Below are positions 30,725 to 41,897 of a stretch of DNA of 64,000 bases, piece after piece. Below the pieces are notes generated by a model, which was given only the letters and a program-made list of their open reading frames with translations, had not been told where the DNA came from and made no database searches. The position numbers were made by a program, and so were the translations under genes. The DNA is from Dryocosmus kuriphilus (Eukaryota > Arthropoda > Insecta > Hymenoptera > Cynipidae). The stretch is taken from the NCBI GenBank assembly GCA_038277395.1, contig CM076193.1, positions 88,861,583-88,925,582 on the forward strand, read 5' to 3'. Position 1 is the first letter of the stretch; each line of letters opens with the position of its first letter.

Positions 30725-33198
30725 TTAAACTCTAAATGTAATCATAATTATACCATCAAAACAACCATTTAATTTATCCAAATCAGTATTTAAATTTATA
30801 GAAAACTCCTCTTGATTTTTAATATAAAGCATTTCCACGAATTCCCTCTTACTCTTATCATTCTCATAATGCAAAATCTGAACACCATTCCAATCAAAGG
30901 AACATTCGGCACATTCACGAGTATGTCTAGCAAGAACACTGCGATAAGAATGCTTCAAACGTACATCACCCTTATGTTCCTCGACTCTAGTATCAATAAG
31001 TCTACCAGTCTGTCTCACATAATCCATTCCACACTTCTCGCAAATGATTTTATAAACCACCCTACTCTTTTCAAATCTTTCTAAAGAATCTTTACCAAAA
31101 GTTGTGAAAAGGTCCATTTTAAATAAAACTCTAAAAATGGCATGGATCTTAAACTTTCTCAACATAAATTGAATAGTCTTAGAAACTTGACCAAAGTATG
31201 GAAGAACAAATGTGTTAGAAGAACTAAACTCTCTCTCTTTTTGTGTAGTATCAGGAACTAAACAATTGCTATGTTTGCTTTTAATTTGTTCAGTTCTAAC
31301 CTTGATATGTTTTTCGATCAATTCTATGGATAATGATTCATAAACAATGTCTTCCTAACAATGTTCAGATTCTGTGTGTGGAAAGGTTCACTGGACAAAC
31401 CCACAGATCTGTCAACAAGCCCCTTAATCACCGCAATTTTATTTTGTATAGGATGTTCAGAAAAAAAATTCAAAATTCTGCCAGAATAAGTACTCTTTCT
31501 AAACCAGTTACTAATAATACTCCTCCCATCTGGAAGTCTTGTTAACTTTAAGTCTAGAAAACTAATTTTGCTATTTTGGTCGATCTCACAGGTGAATTGA
31601 AGTTTCGGATGAAACCCATTAAAAGCCCCAACCACCATCTCTATCTTATTCAAAGGGACGCACAAAAAAGTGTCATTCACATGACGAGAGTAAAAAAGAA
31701 CATCAAAATCCAACTGCTGAAAAGCGAAATTCTCCAAATCCTCCATCACGATCTCTGCCAAAATCGGAGAAATGACAGAACCTATCGGAGTACCAAACTT
31801 TTGTTCATAAAAGACTTCATTGAACTTAAAGTAAATGGAATTCATTATAAAATCTATCCCTTTTAGAAACTGTTTTTGACCCAATCGAGTGCGTACTTTA
31901 ATTTTATCCCATCTATTAGCAATAGCTGCTTTAAGTAAATCCAAAGGTATATTTGGAAACATTGCCACAACATCCAAAGAAATCATGACACAGTCATCCA
32001 GTACCTTTTTTTGCGTTATAAATTTTTGAAAAACCCAACTATTCTTAAACTATAATTTGAGACATCAATGGAGTCTTTGATAATCATATTGAAATTTTGT
32101 TCCAAAAATTTAGTAGGAGTGTATTAATATCTGTCCATCTGATATCTTTTCCCAGAAGTCCAGCCAATCTCCAATTATTCAGCAATCTAAAAGTACTATT
32201 CTTTAACTTTTTAATTGGATTTTCATTTATTATTTCAAATTTTTCTTCATCAGAAAGCAAGCGCTCCATGTCCCTCATATATTTCGATTTTCTCATGCAA
32301 ACAGTGATGTTACCCTTGTCAGCATTCATAAAAATCAGATCCGGGTTTTTCCTGAGAAAGTGTTTAGTTGTCGAGAGGCCCTTAGCAACCCTTCGATCAA
32401 AAACACTAATGTGTAAACGCTGCTTATCGACAAAGCCTTTGGAAAGATGTAGGACTTTGTTCCTGAAATCCTGCTGATCCAATACTGGTCGCTTGTGCAT
32501 GCTCGCTTCAACGTCCTTAAAAATCTCTATCATTTTCTTCGACTTACTTTTAGTTGCACAGTTACTGAAGCTTCTACCCATTTTCTAAATATCTTGGACT
32601 GAGTCAGGAATCTGAACACCTGACAAACTGACGAACCAAGGATCCTTCTCTCCTTCCTCAAAAATTTTGTGTAAATTTAAATTTCGCTCCTGAACAATAG
32701 TTTGATTTTCGATTAATTTAGAAAGTTTATTTTCATGTTCTTTATCGTTATTCAAAAACTTATTATTAAGAACAATCTGATATTTTAGAAGATCAACAAT
32801 CTCATTTTCTGTCAAACAAAATTCCGATTCATTTTTCAATTTTAAAATCTTAGACCTTAAAAAGTTAACATGGTTAGAAAGACACTTGATGCGTAAGTTT
32901 AGCATTGAGGTTTTAAACTTACATAAAGTCTTTTTGAAATTTACATTGCAAAAATTACTATGAAAACTGAAATGTTTAAATTTTCTATCAAGAAAGGAAA
33001 CTTTTTGAGGTAAAACATCATTCCTTTTCTACATTCAATTAAAAATGTCTTTTGAAGTAGACTATCCCTTAGTTTGTGATTAACGTCACACCAAACTTTA
33101 ACTTTCTTAAAGGCTTCAGGGCCATGCACAACCTTAAAATGTTTAAAAAACATGCTGCTTACAAAGTAACCAAGACAAAACAAAAAAATGATCCACAA
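30725..33198 (-). pseudogene. PLE-2 copy 1: RT and GIY-YIG, catalytic box altered
   Basis: The N-terminal part (33198-32585) ends DPWFVSLSGVQIP. The RT N-terminus (32581-32084) has ADKGNITVCMRKSKY. After breaks near 32080-31990 the palm region (31986-31324) has MISLDVVAMFPNIPL and KFGTPIGSVISPILAEIV, with the catalytic box reading YSRHVNDTF instead of YVDD, then STYSGRILNFFS. The GIY-YIG part (31321-30725) has VVYKIICEKCGMDYVRQTG, where the family YIG reads YVR, and KREFVEMLYIK. Both catalytic changes suggest a dead copy. It sits downstream of copy 2 in reading sense. Confidence 0.83.
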
Positions 33199-33248
33199 GG
33201 AAAAATTACTGCCAATTCAGGTCACACAAATTCAAATAATGAAGATTA

Positions 33249-33830
33249 GAAATTATCTAAACCAGAAACATTCATTTAACGTCCAATGTCAAAGTTCAAA
33301 AGTAAAAGACTGTTAATCAAAACAGGAACTCCACGATGAAATTTGAACAAACAAACCCAAAAAATTGAAAAGGCTTCTAGCAAAAATCCGAACAAGTAAA
33401 ACAAAAAAAGAGGAGGGAAACGAGAAGGCAACCAACCAAATCCCCTTCCTTCTTTTTTCTTTCCCTCGTCTTCTTTTGTTTCTACTTTTTTAAAACCCAA
33501 AACCAAAAACCCATTAAAATTCATAAAAAGCCAACGTTTCGGTGCACACATAACATCCTTATCAAGGGAAAAAGAGGAAACAAACAAAAAAATTATAATG
33601 AAAAACAATATCACCCAGCCAGCTCCGCGAGGTGGCCACGATATTCCGTCTCTGGGACCCGACCAAGTAATAAGAAAATAATAGGCACAATAATAAATCC
33701 CATACCTGAAAAGGTAAGGAAAACAAGCACGCATTGACCCAGGAACAAAGACCACCAATAAAAAAGCAAATCAAGACCCAGAAAAATAGAGAGAAAAGAA
33801 AAAGAAAAGAATTCATGGAATTTAAACTCT
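33249..33830 (-). repeat. PLE-2 terminal repeat between the two copies
   Basis: Nearly identical to 28252-28364 plus 30256-30720. On the reverse strand it contains cttgataaggatgttatgtg followed by tgcaccgaaacg, a hammerhead-like but altered arrangement (TGATAA instead of TGATGA). Confidence 0.75.
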
Positions 33831-34920
33831 AAATGTAATCATAATTATGCCATCAAAACAACCATTTAATTTATCCAAATCAGTCTTTAAATTTATAGAA
33901 AACTCCTCTTGATTTTTAATATAAAGCATTTCCATGAATTCCCTCTTACTCTTATCATTCTCATAATGCAAAATCTGAACACCATTCCAATCAAAGGAAC
34001 ATTCGGCACATTCACGAGTATGTCTAGCAAGAACACTGCGATAATAACGCTTCAAACGTACATCGCTCTTATGTTCCTCGACTGTGGTATAAAGAAGTCT
34101 ACCAGTCTGTCCCACATAAGCCATTCCACACTTCTTGCAAATGATTTTATAAACCATCCTACTCTTTTCAAACCTTTCTAAAGGATCTTTACCAAAAGTT
34201 GTGAAAAGGTCCATTTTAAATGGAACTCTAAAAATGGTATGGATCTTAAACTTTCTCAACACAAATTGAATAGTCTTAGAAACTTGACCAAAGTATGGAA
34301 GAACAAATGTGTCAGAAGAACTAAACTCTCTCTCTTTTTGTGTTTAGTATCAGGAACTAAACAATTGCTATGTTTGCCTTTAATTTGTTCAATTCTAACC
34401 TTGATATGTTTTTTTGATCAAGTTCTGTGGATAATGATTCATAAACAATGTCTTCCTAACAATGTTCAGATTCTGTGTGTGGAAAGGTTCACTGGACAAA
34501 CCCACAGATCTGTCAACAAGCCCCTTAATCACCGCAATTTTATTTTGTATAGGATGTTCAGAAAAAAAATTCAAAATTCTGCCAGAATAAGTACTCTTTC
34601 TAAACCAGTTACTAATAATACTCCCATCTGGAAGTCTTGTTAACTTTAAGTCTAGAAAACTAATTTTGCTATTTTGGTCAATCTCGCAGGTGAATTGAAG
34701 TTCCGGATGAAAAACATTTAATGCCCCAACCACCATCTCTATCTTATTCAAAGGGACACACAGAAAAGTGTCATCCACATAACGAGAGTAGAAAAGAACA
34801 TCAAAATCCAACTGCCGAAAAGCGAAATTCTCCAAATCCTCCATCACGATCTCTGCCAAAATCGGAGAAATGACAGAACCTACCGGAGTAACAAACTTTT
34901 ATTTATAAAAAAACTCCATT
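33822..34920 (-). pseudogene. PLE-2 copy 2: RT palm and GIY-YIG, 5'-truncated
   Basis: The palm (34859-34395) keeps LFYSRYVDDTFLCVPLN, so its catalytic Asp pair is intact. The nuclease (34262-33822) has MVYKIICKKCGMAYVGQTG, so the GIY-YIG glycine is intact too. A frame break near 34330-34400 separates the parts. The 5' end is lost at about 34920, inside the TPVGSVISP-type segment, where it meets a short inverted piece of the terminal repeat. Confidence 0.83.
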
Positions 34921-34934
34921 GAACTTACAGTAAA

Positions 34935-34990
34935 TAAGTTTGTTAGTCCAAATTTCATCGTCGAGTTCTTGTTTTGATTAACAGCTTTTT
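34935..34990 (+). repeat. Inverted fragment of the PLE-2 terminal repeat at the truncated end
   Basis: caaatttcatcgtcgagttc and ttgttttgattaacagcttt are the reverse complement of the phrase at 28303-28351. A terminal-repeat piece is thus attached backwards to the broken 5' end of copy 2. Confidence 0.8.
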
Positions 34991-35383
34991 ACTTCAATTA
35001 ATTTTCTTCCTTCTTCAAAATCTGCTAATTCTTCAATTCTTTGAATGTAATGCGATTCAACTAACATTTTGCCTTCCATTTCCTTTTGAGGTTCAAAAAA
35101 AATATTGTGTGTAATACGTAAACATTGTGTTCTCAAAAGGATTTGCACTGGTTGCATTGTGGTCATGCTGTAATTTAGTGTGTATACGAAACAGAAGCTG
35201 AAAATAGGTTATATATGTTCATGCATTTTTTTAGATACAATAAAAAAAGCTTTTTCTCATTTTAAGCAAGAGACATCTTAGAGTTTGATAAATACCTAAA
35301 TGATTAATGTATAAAAATACATCTGGAATAATTTAAAGCTCTATTCGCCAATTTGAGCAATTTATAAAAATAACGCCTATACT
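34978..35383. other. Unassigned stretch between PLE-2 and gypsy pol
   Basis: A 62-codon minus frame (35166-34978) with HNIFFEPQKEMEGKMLVESH ends inside the inverted PLE-2 piece. I do not recognise it. The rest is AT-rich and without features. Confidence 0.3.
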
Positions 35384-37145
35384 TCACCAACTAGCGAATA
35401 TCTTAAACAGCAATTTATCTAGGTATTCATTATAGGTAATCTCAGCGTCCCCAGTTTCGAATTCGGATGGAATTTTCGGATCTGCGGCAAAAACGAGTCT
35501 ATATGGGGTGAATTTAGATGCAAAATGAGCAGAGGAATTGAACGAAAACATTGCGAATTTTAACCATCTATCCCAGCTGTGTTTTTTGCAATAATGTCGC
35601 AAATACTCGACGAAAACGTGATGGCTTTGCTCTAGCGCACCGCGCAACTGAGGATGAAAGGCTATCGACTTGATTTGCTTAATTTTGAAGATTTGGCAGA
35701 AAGATTTCGTGATTTGGCTGAGGAAATTGCTGCCTTGATCAGTATGGATGATCCTAGGGCAACCGAAGCAACAAATCGCATTCTCTGCAAAGGCACAAGC
35801 GACAGAGACCGAGTCAATGGTTTTTAAAGGCATTGCATCTGATTAGTTTATTAAGCAGTCTTTCACAGTTAGAATATACCTATTTCCTTGTTCTGTAAGT
35901 GGTAAAGCTCCTACAATGTCAATTTGGATCTTATCAAAAGCTTTTCGTGGGGTGTCGGTATTTTTCATAGGTTCTTTTTTCTTTTCTCGCACTAACTTCT
36001 TTTTCTGACAAGATTCGCAAGCTTTTATGAACTCTTTCACGTCTTGTCTAGAGTTTTTCCAAAAGAATCTTTCTCGTAATTCAGCATAAGTTTTTGTGAT
36101 GCCTAAATGACCACCACTCACGGAGGAGTGACATTCCTTAATTACTCTTTGGCGATAATTGAGGTCGGGAACTAACAGCTCATTGGAACAAATATAAATA
36201 GTGATTATTGTATAGCTAAAGGTTTCTCTCAGGGCATTTTCTATTTGTGACCAGGGTAGTCTATCAAGACCGTTTCATTTTCTAGATATTACAGAAATTA
36301 CATCGAGATTTTTCAATGCTATTTTTAGTAAATCAAAGCATTGTTTAAATATTCCTAAAGAAGGTTTTTCGTCGCAGGTGGATTTTGAGACCAAATGAAA
36401 AATGTACCTTCTATCTTGTTCAAAGACTAAAGCGTGACCCAACTGAGTATGAGTCGATAAAAGAGCTTCGAAATCTACTTTTCCTTCATCTCTCACATTT
36501 CTACTCACCTCTGTTGTAAACTTGCAGTCCTTTGAAAAAAAATGGACGAGATGACGATTTTCTGTTAAATAAGGATCTTTATTGTATTTTATACAAGAGC
36601 TATTCAATAGCAAGACTGGAACGGTTGAGTGAGGACTCTGATTACCACCATCTTTCTGAAATTTTCTTCTTTCAAACTCAGTCAGATACTCACAACTTTC
36701 GGTTGTCTTTTTTCCTTTATCTTTTTCTCGACTGCAAGGTGTGCGGATTCCATCTAGCGGGAGTACCTGTAACCAGGTTGGGGAAGCTTTGTCTTTGCCT
36801 GACATTTCCTGACCTGTCACAAGGCCCTTATCATTCCAAGACACCCGTCTGTAATGAAGCCAAACATTTTCAGAGTCCTCAAAGCCGTCAGTTGTTTCTT
36901 GCCTGCAAGGCGTGCGGATATTATCTATCGGCATTACCTGTAACCAGTTTGGAGAAACTTTGTCCTCGTCAGTGTCCTTAGTATTGTTTCGGTCATTGTA
37001 ATTAGGGTCAGTACAAAATAAATCAAATACTTCAGTTATTAATTAATTATTATCGTTATAATCGTCATCCTGTAATTTAACCCCGAAGTCGAAATCTGGA
37101 GCCGATATAGTGCCGTCAATAGCAAGTATTTGCTTCCGATCTTTT
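35384..37145 (-). pseudogene. Ty3/gypsy pol fragment: linker, macro domain, integrase
   Basis: From the right, ILAIDGTISAPDFDFGVKL opens a linker, and a stop follows. Two repeats come next, SPNWLQVMPIDNIRTPC and SPTWLQVLPLDGIRTPC. A macro (ADP-ribose-binding) domain follows with DPYLTENRHLVHFFSKD, THTQLGHALVFEQDRRYIF and, after a TGA, NGLDRLPWSQIENALRETF. The integrase has the H2C2 finger (GHLGITKTYAEL...CESCQKKK), QIDIVGALPL (Asp), HTDQGSNFLSQ (Asp) and GALEQSHHVFVEYL (Glu). It is cut at about 35390. RT and RNase H are not present. Macro domains bind or remove ADP-ribose. The domain identity is from family memory. Confidence 0.75.
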
Positions 37146-37199
37146 CATATCCTTAAATTGTTAGTTTATAAAATTTAAAACTCTTTTCAATATGACATA

Positions 37200-37600
37200 T
37201 GGTAACAGTCAATCTGGCTTACTGTAGGTACCACGACACACGGTCGAGCGAGTGCTGACTACAGTCGCTCGAGCACGTGCCAACTTATGATAAATGTACT
37301 GTGGTCGATAAAGCAGTAAAGACAATGCCTACTAAGGTCATTATACTACAGCAGAAGGTATAAGCAAGTGAAAAGATAAGACAGTAAACTCTATGATAAT
37401 TAAAACGCGTTACCAAATACATAGAAATCTTAGGTAATGTCGATATGTCAGAAATGACAAGAGAATCGTAGTAGTAAGACTTACCTAATTTTGTATCATC
37501 GCATTAACTATCACTGAGACCAATGTTTAATTATAAGATAAGGCGAATATGAATAGGAAACTTAAAAAACAAGTAAAGGCATTAATGTATGATTACGTTT
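37200..37600 (+). repeat. LTR-like remnant related to the solo LTR
   Basis: gtcgagcgagtgctgac, gctcgagcacgtgcc, gataaatgtactgtggtcg, agcagtaaagacaatg and tttgtatcatcgcattaact match, in order, phrases of the solo LTR at about 28455-28700. It lies in plus orientation while the neighbouring pol is minus, so they need not be one element. Confidence 0.55.
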
Positions 37601-37604
37601 CTGA

Positions 37605-38180
37605 AATCCGTGTCTACGTCGGAATATTTCGGATTGATTCTGGACTCGAAGTTTTTCCCTGGACAGATTCCGGATTCCACAAGACTATTTTCCGTTTTTA
37701 TTTTAATTCAAATAATTTATGTTCCTGAATTCAGGATCAACTTCAGACTGTTTCGGATTGATCCCGGACTCGACGCCTTTGACCAGACAGATTCCGGATG
37801 GCAACGGACTATTTTCCGTTTTCACTTTAGTTAAAATAGTTTCTCTTTTTGAGCTCCGGATTAACTTCGGACTAATTTGTATTGATTCCGGATTCGATGT
37901 TTTTAACCAGACAAATTGCGGATTCCATCGGACTACTTTCGACTTGCATTTAAATTAAAGTAATTTCTGGTTCTGAATTCCGGATCAACTTCGAACTGTT
38001 TCGCACTGAAACTGGATTCGACCCTTTTGACCGGATGGATTCCGGATTCAACCGGAGAAATTTCAGACGGTTTTCGTACGGTTTTCGGATTGAACCGGAC
38101 ATGTTTCGGAAAAAAGCCATGGATCGGACTGATTTCGGACATTTTCGGACGGAGTTCGGAATCCGAAATTTGTCCGGAAT
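37605..38180 (+). repeat. Tandem repeat, period about 124 bp, nearly four copies
   Basis: Related heads at 37628, 37752, 37877 and 37999: ttcggattgattctggactcg, ttcggattgatcccggactc, ttgtattgattccggattcg and ttcgcactgaaactggattc. The tail to 38180 carries further cggatt/ggaccg words. Confidence 0.85.
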
Positions 38181-38189
38181 TTTTAGCAG

Positions 38190-38970
38190 GGTAGCTAAAA
38201 ATGCAGAAATCTTGATCATAAATGCCAAGGAAATAGGTTTAGAAGATAGCGAATCGAAGGAAAAATATTTGACCGTCGACACATCAGAACAAAGCAATGA
38301 AAAGGGGGATTTAATGTCAGGAAATGTGAAATTTGAAAGAGTTAATGAGTTTAAATATGTCGGGACTATTATAACTAGCGACAATAACATTAAAACGGAA
38401 ATCAACAGGCGACTGCACGCTGGCAATGGGTGCTACTATGCAACAAATACATTAATAAAATCGCAATCTTTATCTAGAAACACCAAAGTAAGAATTTACA
38501 AAACGATAATAGTGACGGTCGTCATGTACGGGTGCGAAACGTGGGCGCTGACGAAAGGAGAGGAAAAAAGGTTTAGAGTATTCGAAAATAAAGTACTTAG
38601 AAAAATATATGGCCCCAAAAGGGACGAAGAGACTGGTATATGGAGAAAACTGCATAATGATGAGTTGCATGCTCTCTAAGGGTCAGCAAATATTAATAGA
38701 GTAATGAAAGCGCGCAAATTAAGCTGGGCGGGACATGTAGCAAGAATGGGCAACGAAAGAACAGTGGCGCAAGTTCTAAGAGGGAAACCGATTAGTAAGA
38801 GACCTCTAGGCAGACCGAGAAACAGATGGGAGAAAAACTTAAGGGACGATCTAAAAGAGCTAGGACATGATTATTTAAACTGGATGGAGGATGCACAGGA
38901 TAGAGATGCGTGGCGGTTCTGGGTAGCTGAGGCAATGAACTTCCGAGTTCGCAAAGCTACACTACAATGG
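38190..38970 (+). pseudogene. LINE reverse transcriptase C-terminal fragment
   Basis: The frame to 38679 contains FERVNEFKYVGTIITSDNN, CYYATNTLIKSQSLSR and VTVVMYGCETWALTKGEE, with VLRKIYGPKRDEETGIWR; after a TAA near 38678 it continues KLSWAGHVARMGNE and GRPRNRWEKNLRDDLKELG to LQW. This is the post-palm part of a non-LTR retrotransposon, 5'-truncated. Its stop and (TAA)n tail are found beyond the inserted R1-like LINE at 43212-43245. The upstream edge merges with the 124-bp array. Confidence 0.75.
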
Positions 38971-39090
38971 TTTTTTTTTTTTTTTTTTTTTTGGGAGGGA
39001 GGAGGAAATGCATTACTGCACAACGTGGGGGCTCTTCCGGCAACGGGCTCGTCGGCATTCGGCATCCCAATTGGACATTGTTGATTCTCG

Positions 39091-41897
39091 CTATTGGTCG
39101 TTTAGATCTGCTGTTACATTATAAGAATATATCACAACGTGTTCCACTCTCTTCTTCTCACGTGAAACTGTTTCCACGTAGGCATCTATTTTCTCCCAGC
39201 ACTCATCGCTGCTGAGCATCTTGCCAATAATATCATCTGTGTTTATCGGTCCGATATCTATTTCAAGATCAGTCCTTTCCACTGCCCATCTGTCGCATGT
39301 AAAAAACATGTGCGACGCGTCGTCTCTATATGTACCGCAATACCTGCAGTCAGGGCTCCCCATTTTGCCCATTTTGTGCTGGTATGCTTGGAAATATACG
39401 TGGCCCGATAGGAACTGCGTAAGGGAGTAATTTACCTCCCCGTGCGCTCAAGCGACCCAGACTGCTAGATCGTTGGTCAGCCTGAAGGTCCATCTGCCTC
39501 TGGTACCATTTTGCCATCGTGTGTTTTCACGTTACCATAGTACTTGTTCGGCACACTTCCTTTGCGGCGACTTTGCCAACTTCCGCTTTTCTCTGATAGA
39601 TATCTTTCTTCTCGCGGGCTAGTAGATCTATCGGGATTATCCCTGCGATCACCAGCACCACGGGTTCAGAAACTGTCCGATAGGAGCAAGCGACTCGCTG
39701 CGCTCCTAACCGCCGTACACCGGCCATGCGTCTTCTATACTTATCTATTCTGAGTGCGTCCGCCCATATTTCAGATCCGTACAATAGGATAAACATAGTG
39801 ACAGGCATAAATAACCGGCGCTTGCTCGGTTTCGTTCCGCCAAAATTTGCCATGAGTCGACTAAGGCCCGTCGTTGTTGTTGACGCCTTATCAGCTGCTT
39901 TCCGGATATGCTCCCAAAACGTGAGTTTTGTATTCCATTCGGATACCGAGATGTTTGGCCGTCTTCTGGGTCTGAACTATCTCGCTTCCCACTTTTAGCT
40001 GGATGCATGTTTCGATTCTCTTGGTGGTAAGAACCACGATCTCCGTCTTCTGTAAGGCCAGGTTTAGGCCGTACTCTTCCATCCAGCGACACACTCTGCG
40101 CATAGGATATATTCCAGAGGTCTGGTCCCAGAATAGATCCCTGTACGGCTGCTGCGGTAATCTCCTTCCAAGAGAACCGTCGCTTGGTCGTACAACAGCA
40201 CTCTATCCTTCAGGTAATTTCTCACCATTTGGAGGAGATACTGCGGTACCTTAAACTCGTTTTGGAGTGCGTCCATCATGTCGCTCCACCTTACCATGTT
40301 GAAGGCGTTCTTGACGTCCAAGGTGATCAGAAGCACTACTGGTCGTGAATAGTGGTTTCCCTGTCGCGCTGACATTCCGGCATCCACTATGCACTGAGCT
40401 GCTTCTATGGTGCTACGTCCCTTTCTAAACCCGCACTGTCTGTCGGACAGGTCTCCAGCCGCTTGTACAGATGATAGCTGGCGAGGTTTCAGGAGCTTTT
40501 CCAGGAGCTTTCCGGCAGTGTCCAACATTCACAAAGGCCTGTAGGATGACGGAAGGCCCGGATCGCCCTTGCCTTTGCTTATCAGCACCAACCTCTGTTC
40601 CTTCCACCTTTTGGGGAAGCATCCGGTTTTGAGGCAGCTGTTGTACATATCCAACATCAAAGTGGGGTTGTATCTTCCGATTACCTTGAGCGATTCTGAT
40701 GGAATACCATCTGGGCCTGGTGCCTTTTCGTTTTGAAGGGAGCTTACGGCTTTCCGAAGCTCTTCTGCCTCGAAGAGTGGAATATCTAATGGAATATCCA
40801 CTCTCATGTCTTCCTCCTCCACATCCGCTGTCAGAAACAGCGACTCAACGATGTTCCTCATCGTCTCCCCGTCGCTCTTCAGTGGTGCTGTGGTAGCTCC
40901 CAGCTTTCGGGTAACTATCTTGTAAACAAGACCCCAGGGTTCGTTGTCCACCTCCTTTGCCATGGCCATCCAGATTACGCGTTTGCTCCGCTTGATGGTT
41001 TTCCTTAGCTGTTTCTTCATTCGAAGAGATTCCGCAAATTTTGGGGCCATCTCGGCGGGTCTCTTTTTTTCGCTGGGCCCTTCGGCGTAAGGAGAATCAA
41101 ATCTTCCTCAACTCTGAAATTTCTCCCGACCACCAGTAAGCTGGATGCTCCACAACAGTGTCACAGGTCACTGCTGTTATTTGCCTGTTGGTGATCGCTT
41201 TTGCAAAATTCTCCTCGTTCAACTTCGCCACACTCCACCTCTTCGGTCTGCGATTTTGCACTTTCGGAGTTGTATTTCCCATTCGTATCTGGAAGATGAT
41301 GTACTCGTGATCACTACCTGTGAATTCCTCCATCACCTGCTAGTTCGCTACGTTCCTCGACAGTTCTTCGGAAGCGACGGAGACATCTGGTGTCGTCTCT
41401 CTCTGTCCGGGTCCTCTAAATGTTGATGCGCCAGTATTTAGGACTATCAGTCCTCTTCTGGCCGCCATCTCCATTATTCGTTTCCCTCTTGAATTCGACT
41501 TTGGCATTCCCCACTCTAACGCTTCCGCGTTAAAGTCGCTGGCTACCACAATGCCGCCTTCCATGTCCTGGATTGTTTCCTCAAGTACTTCCAGTTTCGC
41601 CTGAAAGTGCTTGATTGGTTCATTTGGGGTGAGGTAGACGCTCACAAAAGTGGCCCGCCTACTTCTTATCCAAACAAAACCTTCGCCAAATCCGTGGTCA
41701 TCCACTGGTACACGTGTCTGGTTCGGCACCCATATCGCTGCAGTACCAAGGGCGTCCTTATAACAGGTCGAACTGTTTTTGTCTTGGTATTGCTCACTTA
41801 AAATTAGCACATTAGCCTGCTGCTCATACTTAATGTGGTTTAGCAGGTCGTTCGCTGCTTGACTACGATATAAGTTGCCTTGCAGGATATTTATCAT
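39091..41897 (-). pseudogene. R1-like ORF2: endonuclease, RT (YADD region deleted), C-terminal finger
   Basis: The start is the ATG at 41897, overlapping ORF1. The endonuclease holds NILQGNLYRSQAANDLL, VLILSEQY (Glu), GGIVVASDFNAEALEWG and GSDHEYIIFQI (Asp-His). An in-frame TAG sits at about 41340 and further breaks lie at 41050-41097. RT motifs include KAPGPDGIPSESLK, QCGFRKGRSTIEA and LITLDVKNAFNMVRW. Near 40100, QGSILGPDLWNISYA is joined directly to RVCRWMEEYGLNLALQKTE, so the catalytic YADD block is missing. The tail has CRYCGTYRDDASHMFFTC, the CCHC finger usual in R1-type LINEs. Confidence 0.82.

Larger units (their letters stand above)
28252..34990 (-). mobile_element. Penelope-like element 2, two tandem copies with an inserted solo LTR
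   Basis: The same terminal sequence (gaaacattcatttaacgtcc, gttaatcaaaacaggaactc, cccaaaaaattgaaaaggct, cggtgcacacataacatcct) occurs left of copy 1 (28252-28364 plus 30256-30720) and between the copies (33249-33830). Copy 1 coding lies at 30725-33198 and copy 2 at 33822-34920, both minus. Copy 2, upstream in reading sense, is 5'-truncated. A truncated copy followed by a longer one is the usual way Penelope pseudo-LTRs arise. Confidence 0.8.
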
